A stretch of DNA of 35,447 nucleotides from Planctomycetota bacterium (GCA_021804985.1 JAJZGD010000008.1:1-35447), one strand, 5' to 3'. Numbered from the stretch's first letter, positions 26,105 through 33,992 are shown. The notes: generated by a model not told the origin, from the sequence alone. Numbers and translations: made by a program.

Positions 26105-27091
26105 TCAACGCTTTCCGCCGTTTCCGCCCTTATCGAACAAACTTGAAACAGATTGATTCAGATGGATTCGCCGGATCGCTTCGCCGAGAAGATCGGAAAT
26201 CGAAAGAACCTCAAGCCGATCCCGGATTGGGTCAAGCCGGCTGTCCATCGGCACCGTGTCGGTCACAACAATTTTACTGATAGGACTTTTGGCCACGCGC
26301 TCAATGGCGGCGCCGGCAAAAACACCATGCGTGGCGGCAATATGAACGGCCGTCGCGCCGTGATCCATCAAAATTTTGCTCGCCTCGGCAATCGTTCCGC
26401 CCGTGGTGATCATGTCATCGAACATCAGCACAGTTTTATCAACCACATCGCCGACGATGGTTGACATAAATACCTTGGTGCCCGATTGCCGCCGCTTGTC
26501 AATAAAGGCCAGATCCCCGCCGAGCATTTCGGCGTAATAACTTGCAGCCTTGAGATTGCCGGGATCCGGCGACACTACGGCAATGCGCCCAAGCTCCGGC
26601 AACTGCTTGCGGTACCAGTTGAGAAACACGGGGGATGCAAGTAAATGGTCCACCGGCAGATCAAAAAAGCCCTGCACCTGCGCGGCGTGCAAATCCATTG
26701 CAATCACGCGATCCACGCCGGCGGCAGTGATTATGTTGGCGACCATTTTTGCGGTGATCGGTGTTCGGCCTTCATTCTTGCGATCCTGCCGGGCGTATCC
26801 AAAATACGGGATGACCGCGGTAATGCGAGCAGCGGATGCCCGCATCAGACAATCAATCCAGACCAGAAGCTCTATCAGATTGTCGTTGACCGGTGGACAT
26901 GTCGGCTGAACGATAAAGCAGTCGCGCCCGCGAACATCCTCTTCCAACTTTACAATGATTTCGCCATCCGGAAAGCTCTCGATTCTCGCGCGCCCCTGCG
27001 GCAAATTGAGATGTTCGCAAATGGCCTTAACCAGCAGCGGATTGGCGCGCCCCGCGAAAATTTTCATATCGTGATTTAGGTTATCCATCAT
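26105..27091 (-). CDS. prs: Ribose-phosphate pyrophosphokinase (PRPP synthetase)
   Basis: A 328-residue enzyme converting ribose-5-phosphate and ATP to PRPP for nucleotide, His and Trp synthesis. Seen: IFAGRANPLLVKAICEHLN, FPDGEIIVKLEEDVRGRDCF, IPYFGYARQDRKNEGRTPIT (ATP-binding flexible loop), MDLHAAQVQGFFDLPVDHL (metal-binding His/Asp) and the PRPP loop MFDDMITTGGTI. Length is standard. ATG at 27091 has GGGTG about 8 nt upstream; TTG at 27097 and ATG at 27067 are alternatives. A small TCATCG/CGATGA hairpin (26071-26087) lies in the gap to rplY. Confidence 0.96.
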   Translation of the reverse strand: MMDNLNHDMKIFAGRANPLLVKAICEHLNLPQGRARIESFPDGEIIVKLEEDVRGRDCFIVQPTCPPVNDNLIELLVWIDCLMRASAARITAVIPYFGYARQDRKNEGRTPITAKMVANIITAAGVDRVIAMDLHAAQVQGFFDLPVDHLLASPVFLNWYRKQLPELGRIAVVSPDPGNLKAASYYAEMLGGDLAFIDKRRQSGTKVFMSTIVGDVVDKTVLMFDDMITTGGTIAEASKILMDHGATAVHIAATHGVFAGAAIERVAKSPISKIVVTDTVPMDSRLDPIRDRLEVLSISDLLGEAIRRIHLNQSVSSLFDKGGNGGKR

Positions 27092-27213
27092 CGCCAATCA
27101 CCCGCGTCTGTTATTAAATCGCCGCCCATACAGCCACGGCGCTACCGCACCACGGCCGCAAAAAATCTGAAGCCCTGCGCCGCCAGAACGTTCATGGCGC
27201 CCGTTTCAGCGAG

Positions 27214-28146
27214 TTACGCTCCGCCGAAATGCGCCCCGCGACCGATGATCGTACCCGCCGCGACATGCGCGCCCGCGTCGATAACGGCCCCCGTCCCGAT
27301 AAAGGTAAACGGCTCGAGCACAGTATCTTGACCTATTTTCGCCCCAAATTCAATCCAAGTGTTCTCCGGCGACACGATAGTGACCCCGCCCGCCATCACT
27401 TCCTCGGCGATCCGCCTTTGCATGACGGCGGCCACCGTCGCAAGTTCCTGCCGCGAATTGATGCTCAGCACTTCTTCCGCCGGCACCGCGGCGACGGCTT
27501 GCACCGGCTCGCCGGCCGATAACAATATTTCGACCAGGTCCGTCAGGTAATATTCGCCCTTGGCGTTATTGGGCTTAATTTGGGGCAAATATTTCCAAAG
27601 TCGGGCCGAATCGAACAGGTAATAGGATGGATTGACTTCACGAATCAGCCGCTGGGAATCGGTGCAGTCGCGGTCTTCCACAATGCGCAATAAGCCCCCA
27701 TCTTCCCGCCGCAAAATTCGCCCATACCCCGTGGGGTTTGGCAATTCGCTGGTGGCCAGCGTCATGGCGGTGGGCTGGGCCGCAAAGATGGCCAGCAAAT
27801 CTTTAAGCGTTTTCGCCCGGATTAGCGGGCCATCACCCGCGAGAACAAAAATGGGGCCTTGTATCGCCGCCATGGCGCCTTGGGCCATCATCACCGCATG
27901 GCCGGTCCCTTTTTGCTCCGCCTGGGTGATAAAGGTCAAATCCGGCTCGTTTCCGAAGATATCGATCACGCTCTGGCGGTCGTGGCCGACGACGACGGCT
28001 ATTTTGGCGACGCCCGCCTGCCGCAGGGCGTCAAGAACATAGGCGAGCATGGGGCGTCCACATATGTGGTGAAGCACCTTGACCTTGCCCGACTTCATCC
28101 GCGTGGATTTTCCCGCCGCCATGACGATTGCACCAGATTGCAGCAT
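27214..28146 (-). CDS. GlmU-like N-acetylglucosamine-1-phosphate uridylyltransferase, short form
   Basis: A 310-residue nucleotidyltransferase matching the N-terminal half of GlmU, which makes UDP-GlcNAc. AIVMAAGKSTRMKSGKVKVL is the UTP-binding loop. QAEQKGTGHAVMMAQ, VLAGDGPLIR, NPTGYGRILR and GEYYLTDLVEIL are all in place, so uridylyltransferase activity is expected. Only the start of the left-handed beta-helix follows (IGQDTVLEPFTFIGTGAVI, IGRGAHFGGA). The protein ends ~140 residues short of bifunctional GlmU and lacks the acetyl-CoA site. GlcN-1-P acetylation must be done elsewhere or the substrate differs. A strong GGAGG lies 5 nt before the ATG. The 122-bp gap to prs shows no leftover coding for the missing part. 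Confidence 0.85.
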   Translation of the reverse strand: MLQSGAIVMAAGKSTRMKSGKVKVLHHICGRPMLAYVLDALRQAGVAKIAVVVGHDRQSVIDIFGNEPDLTFITQAEQKGTGHAVMMAQGAMAAIQGPIFVLAGDGPLIRAKTLKDLLAIFAAQPTAMTLATSELPNPTGYGRILRREDGGLLRIVEDRDCTDSQRLIREVNPSYYLFDSARLWKYLPQIKPNNAKGEYYLTDLVEILLSAGEPVQAVAAVPAEEVLSINSRQELATVAAVMQRRIAEEVMAGGVTIVSPENTWIEFGAKIGQDTVLEPFTFIGTGAVIDAGAHVAAGTIIGRGAHFGGA

Positions 28147-28217
28147 GCCACCTCCAGTTTTTAGCCACGGGAACTTTAACCGCATCGGCGTTTAAGGAAA
28201 AACCACCATCCCAATCC

Positions 28218-28240
28218 CGGCCATTACTTGGACAGGCTCC
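28218..28240. repeat. 23-bp dispersed repeat, copy 2
   Basis: Begins CGGCCATTACTTGGACAG; 21 of 23 positions match 22955-22977. It contains the left arm of the imperfect inverted repeat described for 28226-28362. Confidence 0.5.
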
Positions 28241-28362
28241 AAGGTCACCGCGGGGACAGCTTTCAGCCCAATTGGCATGATTTGGCGTCAGCTCAGTAGC
28301 CAACTTGGCGGCATCGGCCAAAAGGACAAGCCCATCGGGGCTAAAATTCGGAGGTGTCCAGT
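28226..28362. mobile_element. Possible miniature element or IS relic with imperfect inverted ends
   Basis: The left end ACTTGGACAGGCTCC (28226-28240) resembles the reverse complement of the right end, ACTGGACACCTCC (28350-28362 read on the minus strand), about 13 of 15 positions with gaps. The 137-bp interior has no transposase frame. Non-autonomous transposable elements have this shape. The ends alone are suggestive, not proof, and no target-site duplication was identified. Confidence 0.3.
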
Positions 28363-28391
28363 GAGTAAAATTTAAATTTCAAATGAATGTT

Positions 28392-28419
28392 TTAACTGTA
28401 ACCACCTTATTAATATGAT
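28392..28419 (+). promoter_or_regulatory. Candidate promoter of the sigma-factor gene
   Basis: TTAACT (28392-28397) and TATGAT (28414-28419) with a 16-bp spacer, in an AT-rich tract resembling an UP element. The -10 matches the consensus at 5/6 and the -35 at 4/6. It predicts a leader of about 115 nt. Confidence 0.3.
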
Positions 28420-28541
28420 TTTACATCATTTTGTCGAACAAACTTTCAGAGTTGCCTTAATCGGGCCTCCCGTTTGCTCCGTATAAAGTAGCGGTGCCTG
28501 AAAATGTAGGGATGGAGGCACCCAATTGGAAGGAGTGTTTT

Positions 28542-29507
28542 ATGCCAGTCGCCACACCGCCCCCGGTCATCAAAACCTTGTCCGAGCTGCCCGCGAAACA
28601 TCGTGCGGCCTTGACGCCCCTCAAAGATAGCGCGCGCCGCCTGGCGCTCGAGGCCATTTCTTTGCCGATCGATTTTATTGATAACCCAGTGTTCAGCGAC
28701 CCATCGGCCGAAGAAGAACTCTTCGATTCCGGGATGGAAATCGTCGCTGCCAGCACTTCGTGGTATCACCCCATGCTCGACGATGATCTGAACGCAACGC
28801 CGGCGCCGTCGTCGGCGTTGCTCAATGGCCGCCAGGAGCAACACTTATTCCTGCGTTACAACTACGCCCGCATGCGCACCAAACAGGTGGTGGCCCGGTT
28901 CACCGCCGCTCCGAGCCGCAAGCTCGCCAAGGAAGTTGTGCTTTGGTTTGGCCGCAGTCGCCAAACGCGCGAGATTATAACCAATGCCAACCTTGCACTG
29001 GTTCTCGCAATGGCCAAACGAACCCGCATGACCGATGTGGATTTCAGCGAGCTGATTTCCGAAGGGAATATGGCCCTTCTCAGAGCGGTTGAAAAATTTG
29101 ATGCGGCGCGCGGCTTTAAATTCAGCACCTACGCTTGCCGGGCCATTCTCAAGGCGTTCAGCCGCATTGCGGTGAAGTCCAGCCGGTATAACAATCTGTT
29201 CCCTGCGGAGTTCGATCCTTCCATGGAAAGGTCCAACGAAATGGAAGTTCGGCGGCAGGCGGTCGCCAAAGACGCTGTCGAAGAGCTTCAGCGGATATTT
29301 TCTTCCAATCGTGCCGCCCTGACCGACATGGAACGACGCGTGATTGAAGAACGCTTTGCGGTCAACCGTCCTGAAAATACGGAATCGCTGACGCTCGAAG
29401 AGGTCGGCCAGGTGATCGGCGTGACCAAAGAACGCGTGCGCCAGATTCAGAACCGGGCCTTGGAAAAACTCCGGGCGACGCTGGATGGCGAAATTCTGCG
29501 CCGCTAA
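28542..29507 (+). CDS. RNA polymerase sigma-70-family factor, divergent
   Basis: A 321-residue sigma factor. Region 2 is at ~146-210: NANLALVLAMAKRTR, DFSELISEGNMALLRAVEKF (2.2, core binding) and FDAARGFKFSTYACRAILKA (2.3-2.4). Region 4 is at ~283-313: LEEVGQVIGVTKERVRQIQ, a clear -35-recognition helix-turn-helix. The TWWIRQA of housekeeping sigma factors, with melting Trp pair and -10 contacts, is replaced by CRAILKA, so its promoter preference should differ. Region 3 is short and a ~120-residue N-terminal extension has no recognised domain. ATG at 28542 is preferred (AAGGAG 7 nt upstream); the frame is open from GTG 28494. It is followed by a strong intrinsic terminator, so it is probably monocistronic. 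No anti-sigma gene is adjacent. Confidence 0.88.
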   Translation: MPVATPPPVIKTLSELPAKHRAALTPLKDSARRLALEAISLPIDFIDNPVFSDPSAEEELFDSGMEIVAASTSWYHPMLDDDLNATPAPSSALLNGRQEQHLFLRYNYARMRTKQVVARFTAAPSRKLAKEVVLWFGRSRQTREIITNANLALVLAMAKRTRMTDVDFSELISEGNMALLRAVEKFDAARGFKFSTYACRAILKAFSRIAVKSSRYNNLFPAEFDPSMERSNEMEVRRQAVAKDAVEELQRIFSSNRAALTDMERRVIEERFAVNRPENTESLTLEEVGQVIGVTKERVRQIQNRALEKLRATLDGEILRR

Positions 29508-29546
29508 AAAATATGACAACCATCGTTTCTGAAATACTTTGATCGT

Positions 29547-29564
29547 CCCGGTTGAAAGACCGGG
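29547..29564 (+). other. Stem-loop just upstream of the terminator
   Basis: CCCGGT (29547-29552) and ACCGGG (29559-29564) form a perfect 6-bp stem with loop TGAAAG. It stands between the sigma-factor stop and the intrinsic terminator and may protect the 3' end. Confidence 0.4.
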
Positions 29565-29573
29565 GTTTGTCGG

Positions 29574-29614
29574 GCCCAGGCGTAATCGGTGCAGCGCCTG
29601 GGCCTATTTTTTTT
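29574..29614 (+). terminator. Rho-independent terminator of the sigma-factor gene
   Basis: GCCCAGGCG (29574-29582) pairs perfectly with CGCCTGGGC (29595-29603) across a 12-nt loop. CTA and eight T residues follow (29607-29614). It ends ~107 bp after the sigma-factor stop and is the clearest terminator in the window. Confidence 0.9.
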
Positions 29615-29631
29615 ACTTCTCTTTTGCAAAT

Positions 29632-29889
29632 CCATCCACGTCTGAGCTGGGATATTTTGAGAAACATCGGGCGCATATGCAATATGGCGTCTACCGCGCC
29701 AAGGGCTGGCCGATTGGCTCAGGTAATACCGAAGCGGGGGTGAAAACATTTGATAAGCGTGTCAGGGGCACGGAACAACGCTGGCGGATGCTGAGAGTGG
29801 AGGCCATTCTCGCACTACGGGCGGCGTTGCATTCCGGCATCACGACGCTGAGAGCAGTATTATTTTCTTCATCCATGATGATATCTTAA
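29632..29889 (+). pseudogene. Transposase C-terminal fragment (ISKra4-like)
   Basis: The frame reads YFEKHRAHMQYGVYRAKGWP, then IGSGNTEAGVKTFDKRVRGT, EQRWRM and ILALRAALHSG. This is the C-terminal end of an ISKra4-type transposase ('GyPIGSG.vEsa.k.....R.kg.gmrW'), carrying the final catalytic-region Glu. Only ~85 residues remain. Upstream, the same frame runs straight into the sigma-factor terminator, so the rest of the element and its own start are gone. No inverted repeats were found around it. Confidence 0.65.
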
Positions 29890-29928
29890 TTGACGCCATC
29901 GCCATCCCCATCCGCCGCCTGTCGCGCG

Positions 29929-31038
29929 TCAAGGTTCCCTTGCTACGTCGAGCAGCCACGCCAGGATTACCGTGTTATCGCGGTGCGAAAAACGCTTCGT
30001 CCTGAGCAGTTTTGCCAAGCCTTGTGCCAAATCGCTGCGGATAGCGCCGGCAATCCATCGCCTTTGCTTATGCTGCGCCCGGCCCTGAAGATATCCCGCG
30101 TTGCTGAGCACGTAAAACACTTCATGTATATCCACTGAAGCGGCGAAGCCCATATCGATGGCCTTGTTGATCTGCTTTTTTTGCTGGGGAGTAAGTTCGC
30201 CCGCGTCTTTACTTGCAGCATGATACAGCTTGTCAAGTGGTGTATAAAAATACGTCGCGCGATAGCGCTGTGCGCCGGCCTTTTTATACAGGGCAAGAAA
30301 CGTTGCGCGTTTAGCAGGCGTATTAAAATAAGAATACAGCGATCGGATGTCGTACTTGTAAATGTCATCCACCGTTTTCGGAACGCCGTGATATGCGGGC
30401 AATTTCATGACAAGTTTTTCGTCGCGTGAAACACTCAGAAGCCTTACGGAAGTATACAAAACTAAAAACCGTCCGGTTATGGGCGCAGACTGCGCCAAAA
30501 GTAAAACCGAGGCGAGCGCATATTTCTTACCACGCACCATATCGCCGGACGCATAAAATTCTCCTGAACGCAGCCCAAGATAGCTGGCGACTTCCGCAGC
30601 GGCATAACCGTTACCATAATTCCAATGGTGCGGTAGTGGATTTCCGGGGCCCATCAGGCTCGTGTTCATCAAAAAGCGATCTCGGAGTGCAGCCACATGC
30701 GAAGCATGATCCAGGGCATACACCAAGGCGGTTATTTGCTTGGGATGCCGCCAGAGCAGCCTATCCATCCTGGGCCAAGGAGGCAGTCCACCGCGGCGAA
30801 ATATATCCACCACCCGGCCATAAGCTGGCAGATAATTCATTTTGCCGCGCTTAAAATGCAGATCTTTGGCTACCACATCGCATAAAGGCATCGATGTGCC
30901 GGATACTCCCCTCGCGGTGGATGCGGCAAAGCTCGAAGCGCAAGCCAACGTGGCGAGAAATATCTGCGGAGCCGTCGCCAATCGCAGGAATCTCGTTCGA
31001 AGAATTGAGCTGCCGTTTGAAAGCGGATGGTATTTCAT
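29929..31038 (-). CDS. Exported protein of unknown function, mostly helical
   Basis: A 369-residue protein with a probable signal peptide: basic start, hydrophobic FLRLATAPQIFLATLACASS, and a cleavage-type FAAS-TA near residue 36-40. The mature part is rich in Tyr, Arg, Leu and Ala with many predicted helices, e.g. QITALVYALDHASHVAALRD, a Tyr-rich central part and LTPQQKKQINKAIDMGF. Nothing matches a family I recognise. One pair of Cys flanks the signal region (LACASS and PLCDVV), the latter possibly periplasmic. AGAGGTG lies about 7 nt before ATG 31038; the frame is open to 31173 but the extension lacks a signal-like start. It stands alone: transposase relic on one side, a 524-bp spacer on the other. 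Confidence 0.6.
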   Translation of the reverse strand: MKYHPLSNGSSILRTRFLRLATAPQIFLATLACASSFAASTARGVSGTSMPLCDVVAKDLHFKRGKMNYLPAYGRVVDIFRRGGLPPWPRMDRLLWRHPKQITALVYALDHASHVAALRDRFLMNTSLMGPGNPLPHHWNYGNGYAAAEVASYLGLRSGEFYASGDMVRGKKYALASVLLLAQSAPITGRFLVLYTSVRLLSVSRDEKLVMKLPAYHGVPKTVDDIYKYDIRSLYSYFNTPAKRATFLALYKKAGAQRYRATYFYTPLDKLYHAASKDAGELTPQQKKQINKAIDMGFAASVDIHEVFYVLSNAGYLQGRAQHKQRRWIAGAIRSDLAQGLAKLLRTKRFSHRDNTVILAWLLDVAREP

Positions 31039-31562
31039 AGCGTTCACCTCTGTCGTCCTGTATTGGTTCAGCCGGAAATGGAGAATTAGTCCCCATGCCT
31101 GAGGGATTGCGGGCTTCGGACGATTGCGTCTTGCCAAGCATAGGAATGATGCGTTGAACCCGCGTGTTGCCAAGTGGCATTCTGCCGTCCAAAGCTCGCT
31201 TCTATTTTACCGGTCGATCTGAGTATGCACCTGAGGCTGGCATCTCGCAAGGGGCGTGTGGTTTTGGCGGTGTGGGCTCCGTGGCCACCATATCGACGGG
31301 TGCCCGAAATGCCCATTTTTTCAGGGGTTTATCATATGGAGTTGGCAAGATGCGATTGCCCTGTACGCAAGCCCTTGCTGGATGGATAAAACTTGACTTT
31401 TGGTTGAATTTCCGGATACCATATTTTCCTGCTTAGTTAATTTGTTAAAAAACATGCGATTCGTTGAGCTTGGGCTGCCGTGGCGTTCGTGCGAGGTTTG
31501 GCTGGCAAGCTGGCATACGCGGAGCGGTACGAGAGTGTGGTCGGACTAACGGGGCATCGGCC
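31039..31562. other. Intergenic region upstream of the first LuxR-type regulator
   Basis: A 524-bp divergent spacer between the exported-protein gene and the regulator pair. No convincing gene is seen; a plus-strand frame at 31164-31436 has neither a ribosome-binding site nor protein-like composition. The 31380-31455 part is AT-rich and contains a promoter candidate (31393-31422). Confidence 0.45.
31393..31422 (+). promoter_or_regulatory. Candidate promoter for the LuxR-type regulator pair
   Basis: TTGACT (31393-31398) is a 5/6 match to the -35. TACCAT at 31417-31422, 18 bp on, matches the -10 at 4/6. It lies in an AT-rich tract ~140 bp before the regulator start. Confidence 0.4.
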
Positions 31563-32372
31563 ATGAAAAAGCTTGGACATCTGCGCCTCGCCGACGCTTG
31601 TGCGGTATTTCGTCTTCACAACGAAGTGCGAGAATTGGGTTTATATCCGCAACTATGGAAGCGCCATATGCTGACCGGTCTGTGCGGTTTGGTCGGCGGA
31701 CAGGTTGGCATCTGCGTGCAAACCTTTGACGCCGGGGTCGTGGATTTGGCGCGATCGGTGGTGACGGATGTCGGTTGGGCCAGCGAAAAGGATCGCCTTA
31801 ACTGGCTGGCCTATTGCCAGCGAAATCACTTGCGCGTAGCTGCCACCCGGGCGGAAATCATGCGGCTGATGGCGGCCGGGGTAGCGTTTGTCGGCGGGCG
31901 CGACATGTTGCGCCACGACCTCCCGCCGTATTCGAGCGACCACGTCCAGATTACCAGCAAAAAGTCTGATATAGGCAGCTTTATATTTTCATACCGCCGA
32001 TTAGCAAACCCTTCTTGCCACCACTGGCTTTATATTCTGCGCCCATCGGATGCTCGCCCGTTTCTATCCCGGCAACGCCGCACGGTTCAATTGTTCCACG
32101 ATGAATTGGGCCGCGTGATTGATGAAGATGCCCTGCGCACCATCCGGACGTCGCCGACGATGCCGCTTTCCCCCGGCCTGCGCCAGACCCTTGATCTTCT
32201 GGCGGCTGGCCTGGCTGAAAAGCAGGTGGCCGGCCGGTTACGCTGCAGCCCCAGCACCATCCACGGATATGTGAAGGAATTGCACCAGCGGCTGGGTGTG
32301 CACACCCGGTCGGAACTGCTGATCCGGTTCTACGAAAGGCGCAGGTTTGCTCAGCCCCGACTGGTGCTTTGA
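31563..32372 (+). CDS. LuxR-type transcriptional regulator, paralogue 1
   Basis: A 269-residue protein with a C-terminal GerE/LuxR DNA-binding domain (~200-258). SPGLRQTLDLLAAGLAEKQV and RLRCSPSTIHGYVKELHQRL follow the pattern 'L...r..vl.lla.G.s.keIA..l..s..TV..h...i..KLgv'. The N-terminal ~190 residues (LADACAVFRLHNEVRELG...) match no sensory domain I know; there is no receiver Asp pattern and no autoinducer-domain WxxY motif. The next gene has the same layout and clear similarity along its length, so the two are tandem duplicates. ATG at 31563 (MKKLGHL) aligns with the start of its paralogue; the longer frame from 31464 is unsupported. GGGG lies ~10 nt upstream. Confidence 0.78.
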   Translation: MKKLGHLRLADACAVFRLHNEVRELGLYPQLWKRHMLTGLCGLVGGQVGICVQTFDAGVVDLARSVVTDVGWASEKDRLNWLAYCQRNHLRVAATRAEIMRLMAAGVAFVGGRDMLRHDLPPYSSDHVQITSKKSDIGSFIFSYRRLANPSCHHWLYILRPSDARPFLSRQRRTVQLFHDELGRVIDEDALRTIRTSPTMPLSPGLRQTLDLLAAGLAEKQVAGRLRCSPSTIHGYVKELHQRLGVHTRSELLIRFYERRRFAQPRLVL

Positions 32373-32581
32373 TTGGTCCGGCCGCAGGTGCGGGACTTTC
32401 TATAAATCGCTTAGCTATCGATGATACGTGGTTGCGAAGGCAAGGGCATTTCAAGTGCTGCAGGCGTCCCGCGCGCCCGTGCCGTGTTCCCGATGCGCGC
32501 AAGATACCTGCGGTACAACGGATTCCGTCACCGGTCTGTCCCTTTTGAGGGCGATCGGATGTATGTAATACAGAGAACTAA

Positions 32582-33430
32582 ATGAACAAATCCCAGACCA
32601 TTAGCCTTGCAGACGTGCGGCAGATATTTGGGCTGCTGGGGGAAATCCGCGAACTGCGCGGCGATCCGGCCGCGTGGCGGCTGCATTTGCTCTCCCGCCT
32701 CAATGCGCTGCTGGGTGCACAGGTGGGCCTTACCGGTGAAATGGATTTGCCTTATACCCTGGATCGCATGAGGCCTACAAATCCAGTGGATTTTGGCTGG
32801 CGCGGCGACCAGGAACGCAAAGCATGGCGGGAATATTTTTCCCGCCTTGATATTTCAGATGATCCAACCTGGCAGGTCATCTATCCGCATGTTGGGAGGC
32901 CGCTGACGAAATTCCGCGATCAGTTAATGCCGCCTGTCCACTGGTATAGATGCGAACATGTCCAGCGTTATCGCCGCACCAGCGGGGTGGACAGTTTCAT
33001 CGTATCCCAGCGCCCTCTGTCGTGGATTCAGCGAGACCATATCATCTACATTCTTCGCGGCTGGTGTGAGCCCCCCTTGTCCCTGAGGCATCAGCGCATC
33101 GTGGAATTATTTCATAATGAATTCGTGATAATGCTCCAGCGCGATTTGCAAAATGTTTATACCGATCCCTGGCCCGCAACGCTCAGCCCGCGCCTCCAAC
33201 AAACGCTGCATCTGCTTCTGGCCGGCCATGTCGAAAAGCAGATCGTCGCCCGCCTGGCGCTCAGCCGCCATACGGTGCATCAATACATTAAAAGCCTGTA
33301 TCGACGGATGCACGTGTGCTCCAAAGCGGAACTTCTGGCAAAATTTCTGGCAAAGCCTCCTTCCGGCCGCATGGTCTTTGACATCCCCGGCTTACCGCGC
33401 GTCCCGGCCACCACGCCACCCGCCAACTGA
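32582..33430 (+). CDS. LuxR-type transcriptional regulator, paralogue 2
   Basis: A 282-residue paralogue of the preceding gene. The N-terminal SLADVRQIFGLLGEIRELRG aligns with LADACAVFRLHNEVRELG of the first. FGW...ER..W and the RQRRTVQLFHDE / RHQRIVELFHNE segments are also shared. The LuxR helix-turn-helix is at ~199-258 (SPRLQQTLHLLLAGHVEKQI, RLALSRHTVHQYIKSLYRRM). The last ~22 residues are a Pro-rich tail absent from paralogue 1. It lies 209 bp downstream of the first regulator, far enough for its own promoter, though none was clear; no good ribosome-binding site is visible. The next gene on the strand is the secreted repeat protein, a plausible but unproven target. Confidence 0.8.
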   Translation: MNKSQTISLADVRQIFGLLGEIRELRGDPAAWRLHLLSRLNALLGAQVGLTGEMDLPYTLDRMRPTNPVDFGWRGDQERKAWREYFSRLDISDDPTWQVIYPHVGRPLTKFRDQLMPPVHWYRCEHVQRYRRTSGVDSFIVSQRPLSWIQRDHIIYILRGWCEPPLSLRHQRIVELFHNEFVIMLQRDLQNVYTDPWPATLSPRLQQTLHLLLAGHVEKQIVARLALSRHTVHQYIKSLYRRMHVCSKAELLAKFLAKPPSGRMVFDIPGLPRVPATTPPAN

Positions 33431-33992
33431 AAAAATCGAAACCGTCGGCACTCTATTCGACCTTGCTGAACCGCAATGTGGTTCTCAACGTGTTGGTTGC
33501 CGGAGTCGGCGACTGCGAACGCGGTAGTTTGCAAGCTTTGCCGATCCCTGCCCGAATTCAGGAAGGAGGAGTCTTGAGGTAAACGTCCAGCAGACACGGG
33601 AGGTGGTCGTTGCCCGATAGTTGGAAGCGGCCAATCAGGTCCTTGAATCGGCGCGATACCTCGATGCCGCCGGTGATGTAGCCCAAATTAAAGAACTACC
33701 GGGCGTCTAAAATCACTGGCTCCGGCGGTTTCACCGCCCCCCTGTTTAGGGGAATTGCCCGCGGTCATTTAATGTTTAGACTTGTTTTCAGACTTGCGCC
33801 ACCGATGATGCGCGACTCCAAGATTGATGCATTTTAACTCGGTCGCAGACAGAGGAGAAAGTTAAGCCGTGCCGTTCGCCTGCGGCACTGTCGGCCATTG
33901 CGCCGGTTCGTGGCCGGGCGTGACAACTTTGTGGTAATCCGGCGGGGAAATAGATGCTTAACAGAACTGCCGACGTTTGAAGGAGAATGGTT
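33431..33992. other. Spacer between regulator 2 and the secreted repeat protein
   Basis: A 562-bp region. It holds a minus-strand coding relic (33558-33695) and two adjacent hairpins: GGCGGT/ACCGCC (33724-33738) and CCCCT/AGGGG (33739-33752), neither with a U-run. The 200 bp before the secreted gene probably hold its promoter and leader, but no convincing -35/-10 pair could be set. Confidence 0.4.
33558..33695 (-). pseudogene. Coding relic, possible C-terminal end of an EEP-like protein
   Basis: A 45-codon minus-strand frame without a start codon reads FFNLGYITGGIEVSRRFKDL, IGRFQLSGNDHLP and CLLDVYLK before a stop. SGNDHLPCLLDVYL resembles the final 'sDH.Pv..dl' strand of endonuclease/exonuclease/phosphatase proteins. 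A TAG (33696-33698) closes the frame upstream. The protein-like composition makes a decayed gene end likely; the family call is weak. Confidence 0.3.

Larger units (their letters stand above)
28147..28541. other. Intergenic region between glmU-like gene and sigma factor
   Basis: A 395-bp divergent spacer. The left part (28218-28362) holds the dispersed repeat and a possible miniature element. The right part, from ~28368 to 28440, is strikingly AT-rich compared with the G+C-rich surroundings (AAATTTAAATTT-like, then a T/A-rich run), and probably holds the sigma-factor promoter. Confidence 0.5.

Noticed and set aside
31164-31436. 90-codon plus-strand frame in the regulator spacer
   Set aside because: No start signal or homology pattern, and it overlaps the promoter candidate.
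33720-33755. Two small hairpins as a terminator of regulator 2
   Set aside because: No U-run follows and they lie about 290 bp from the stop.
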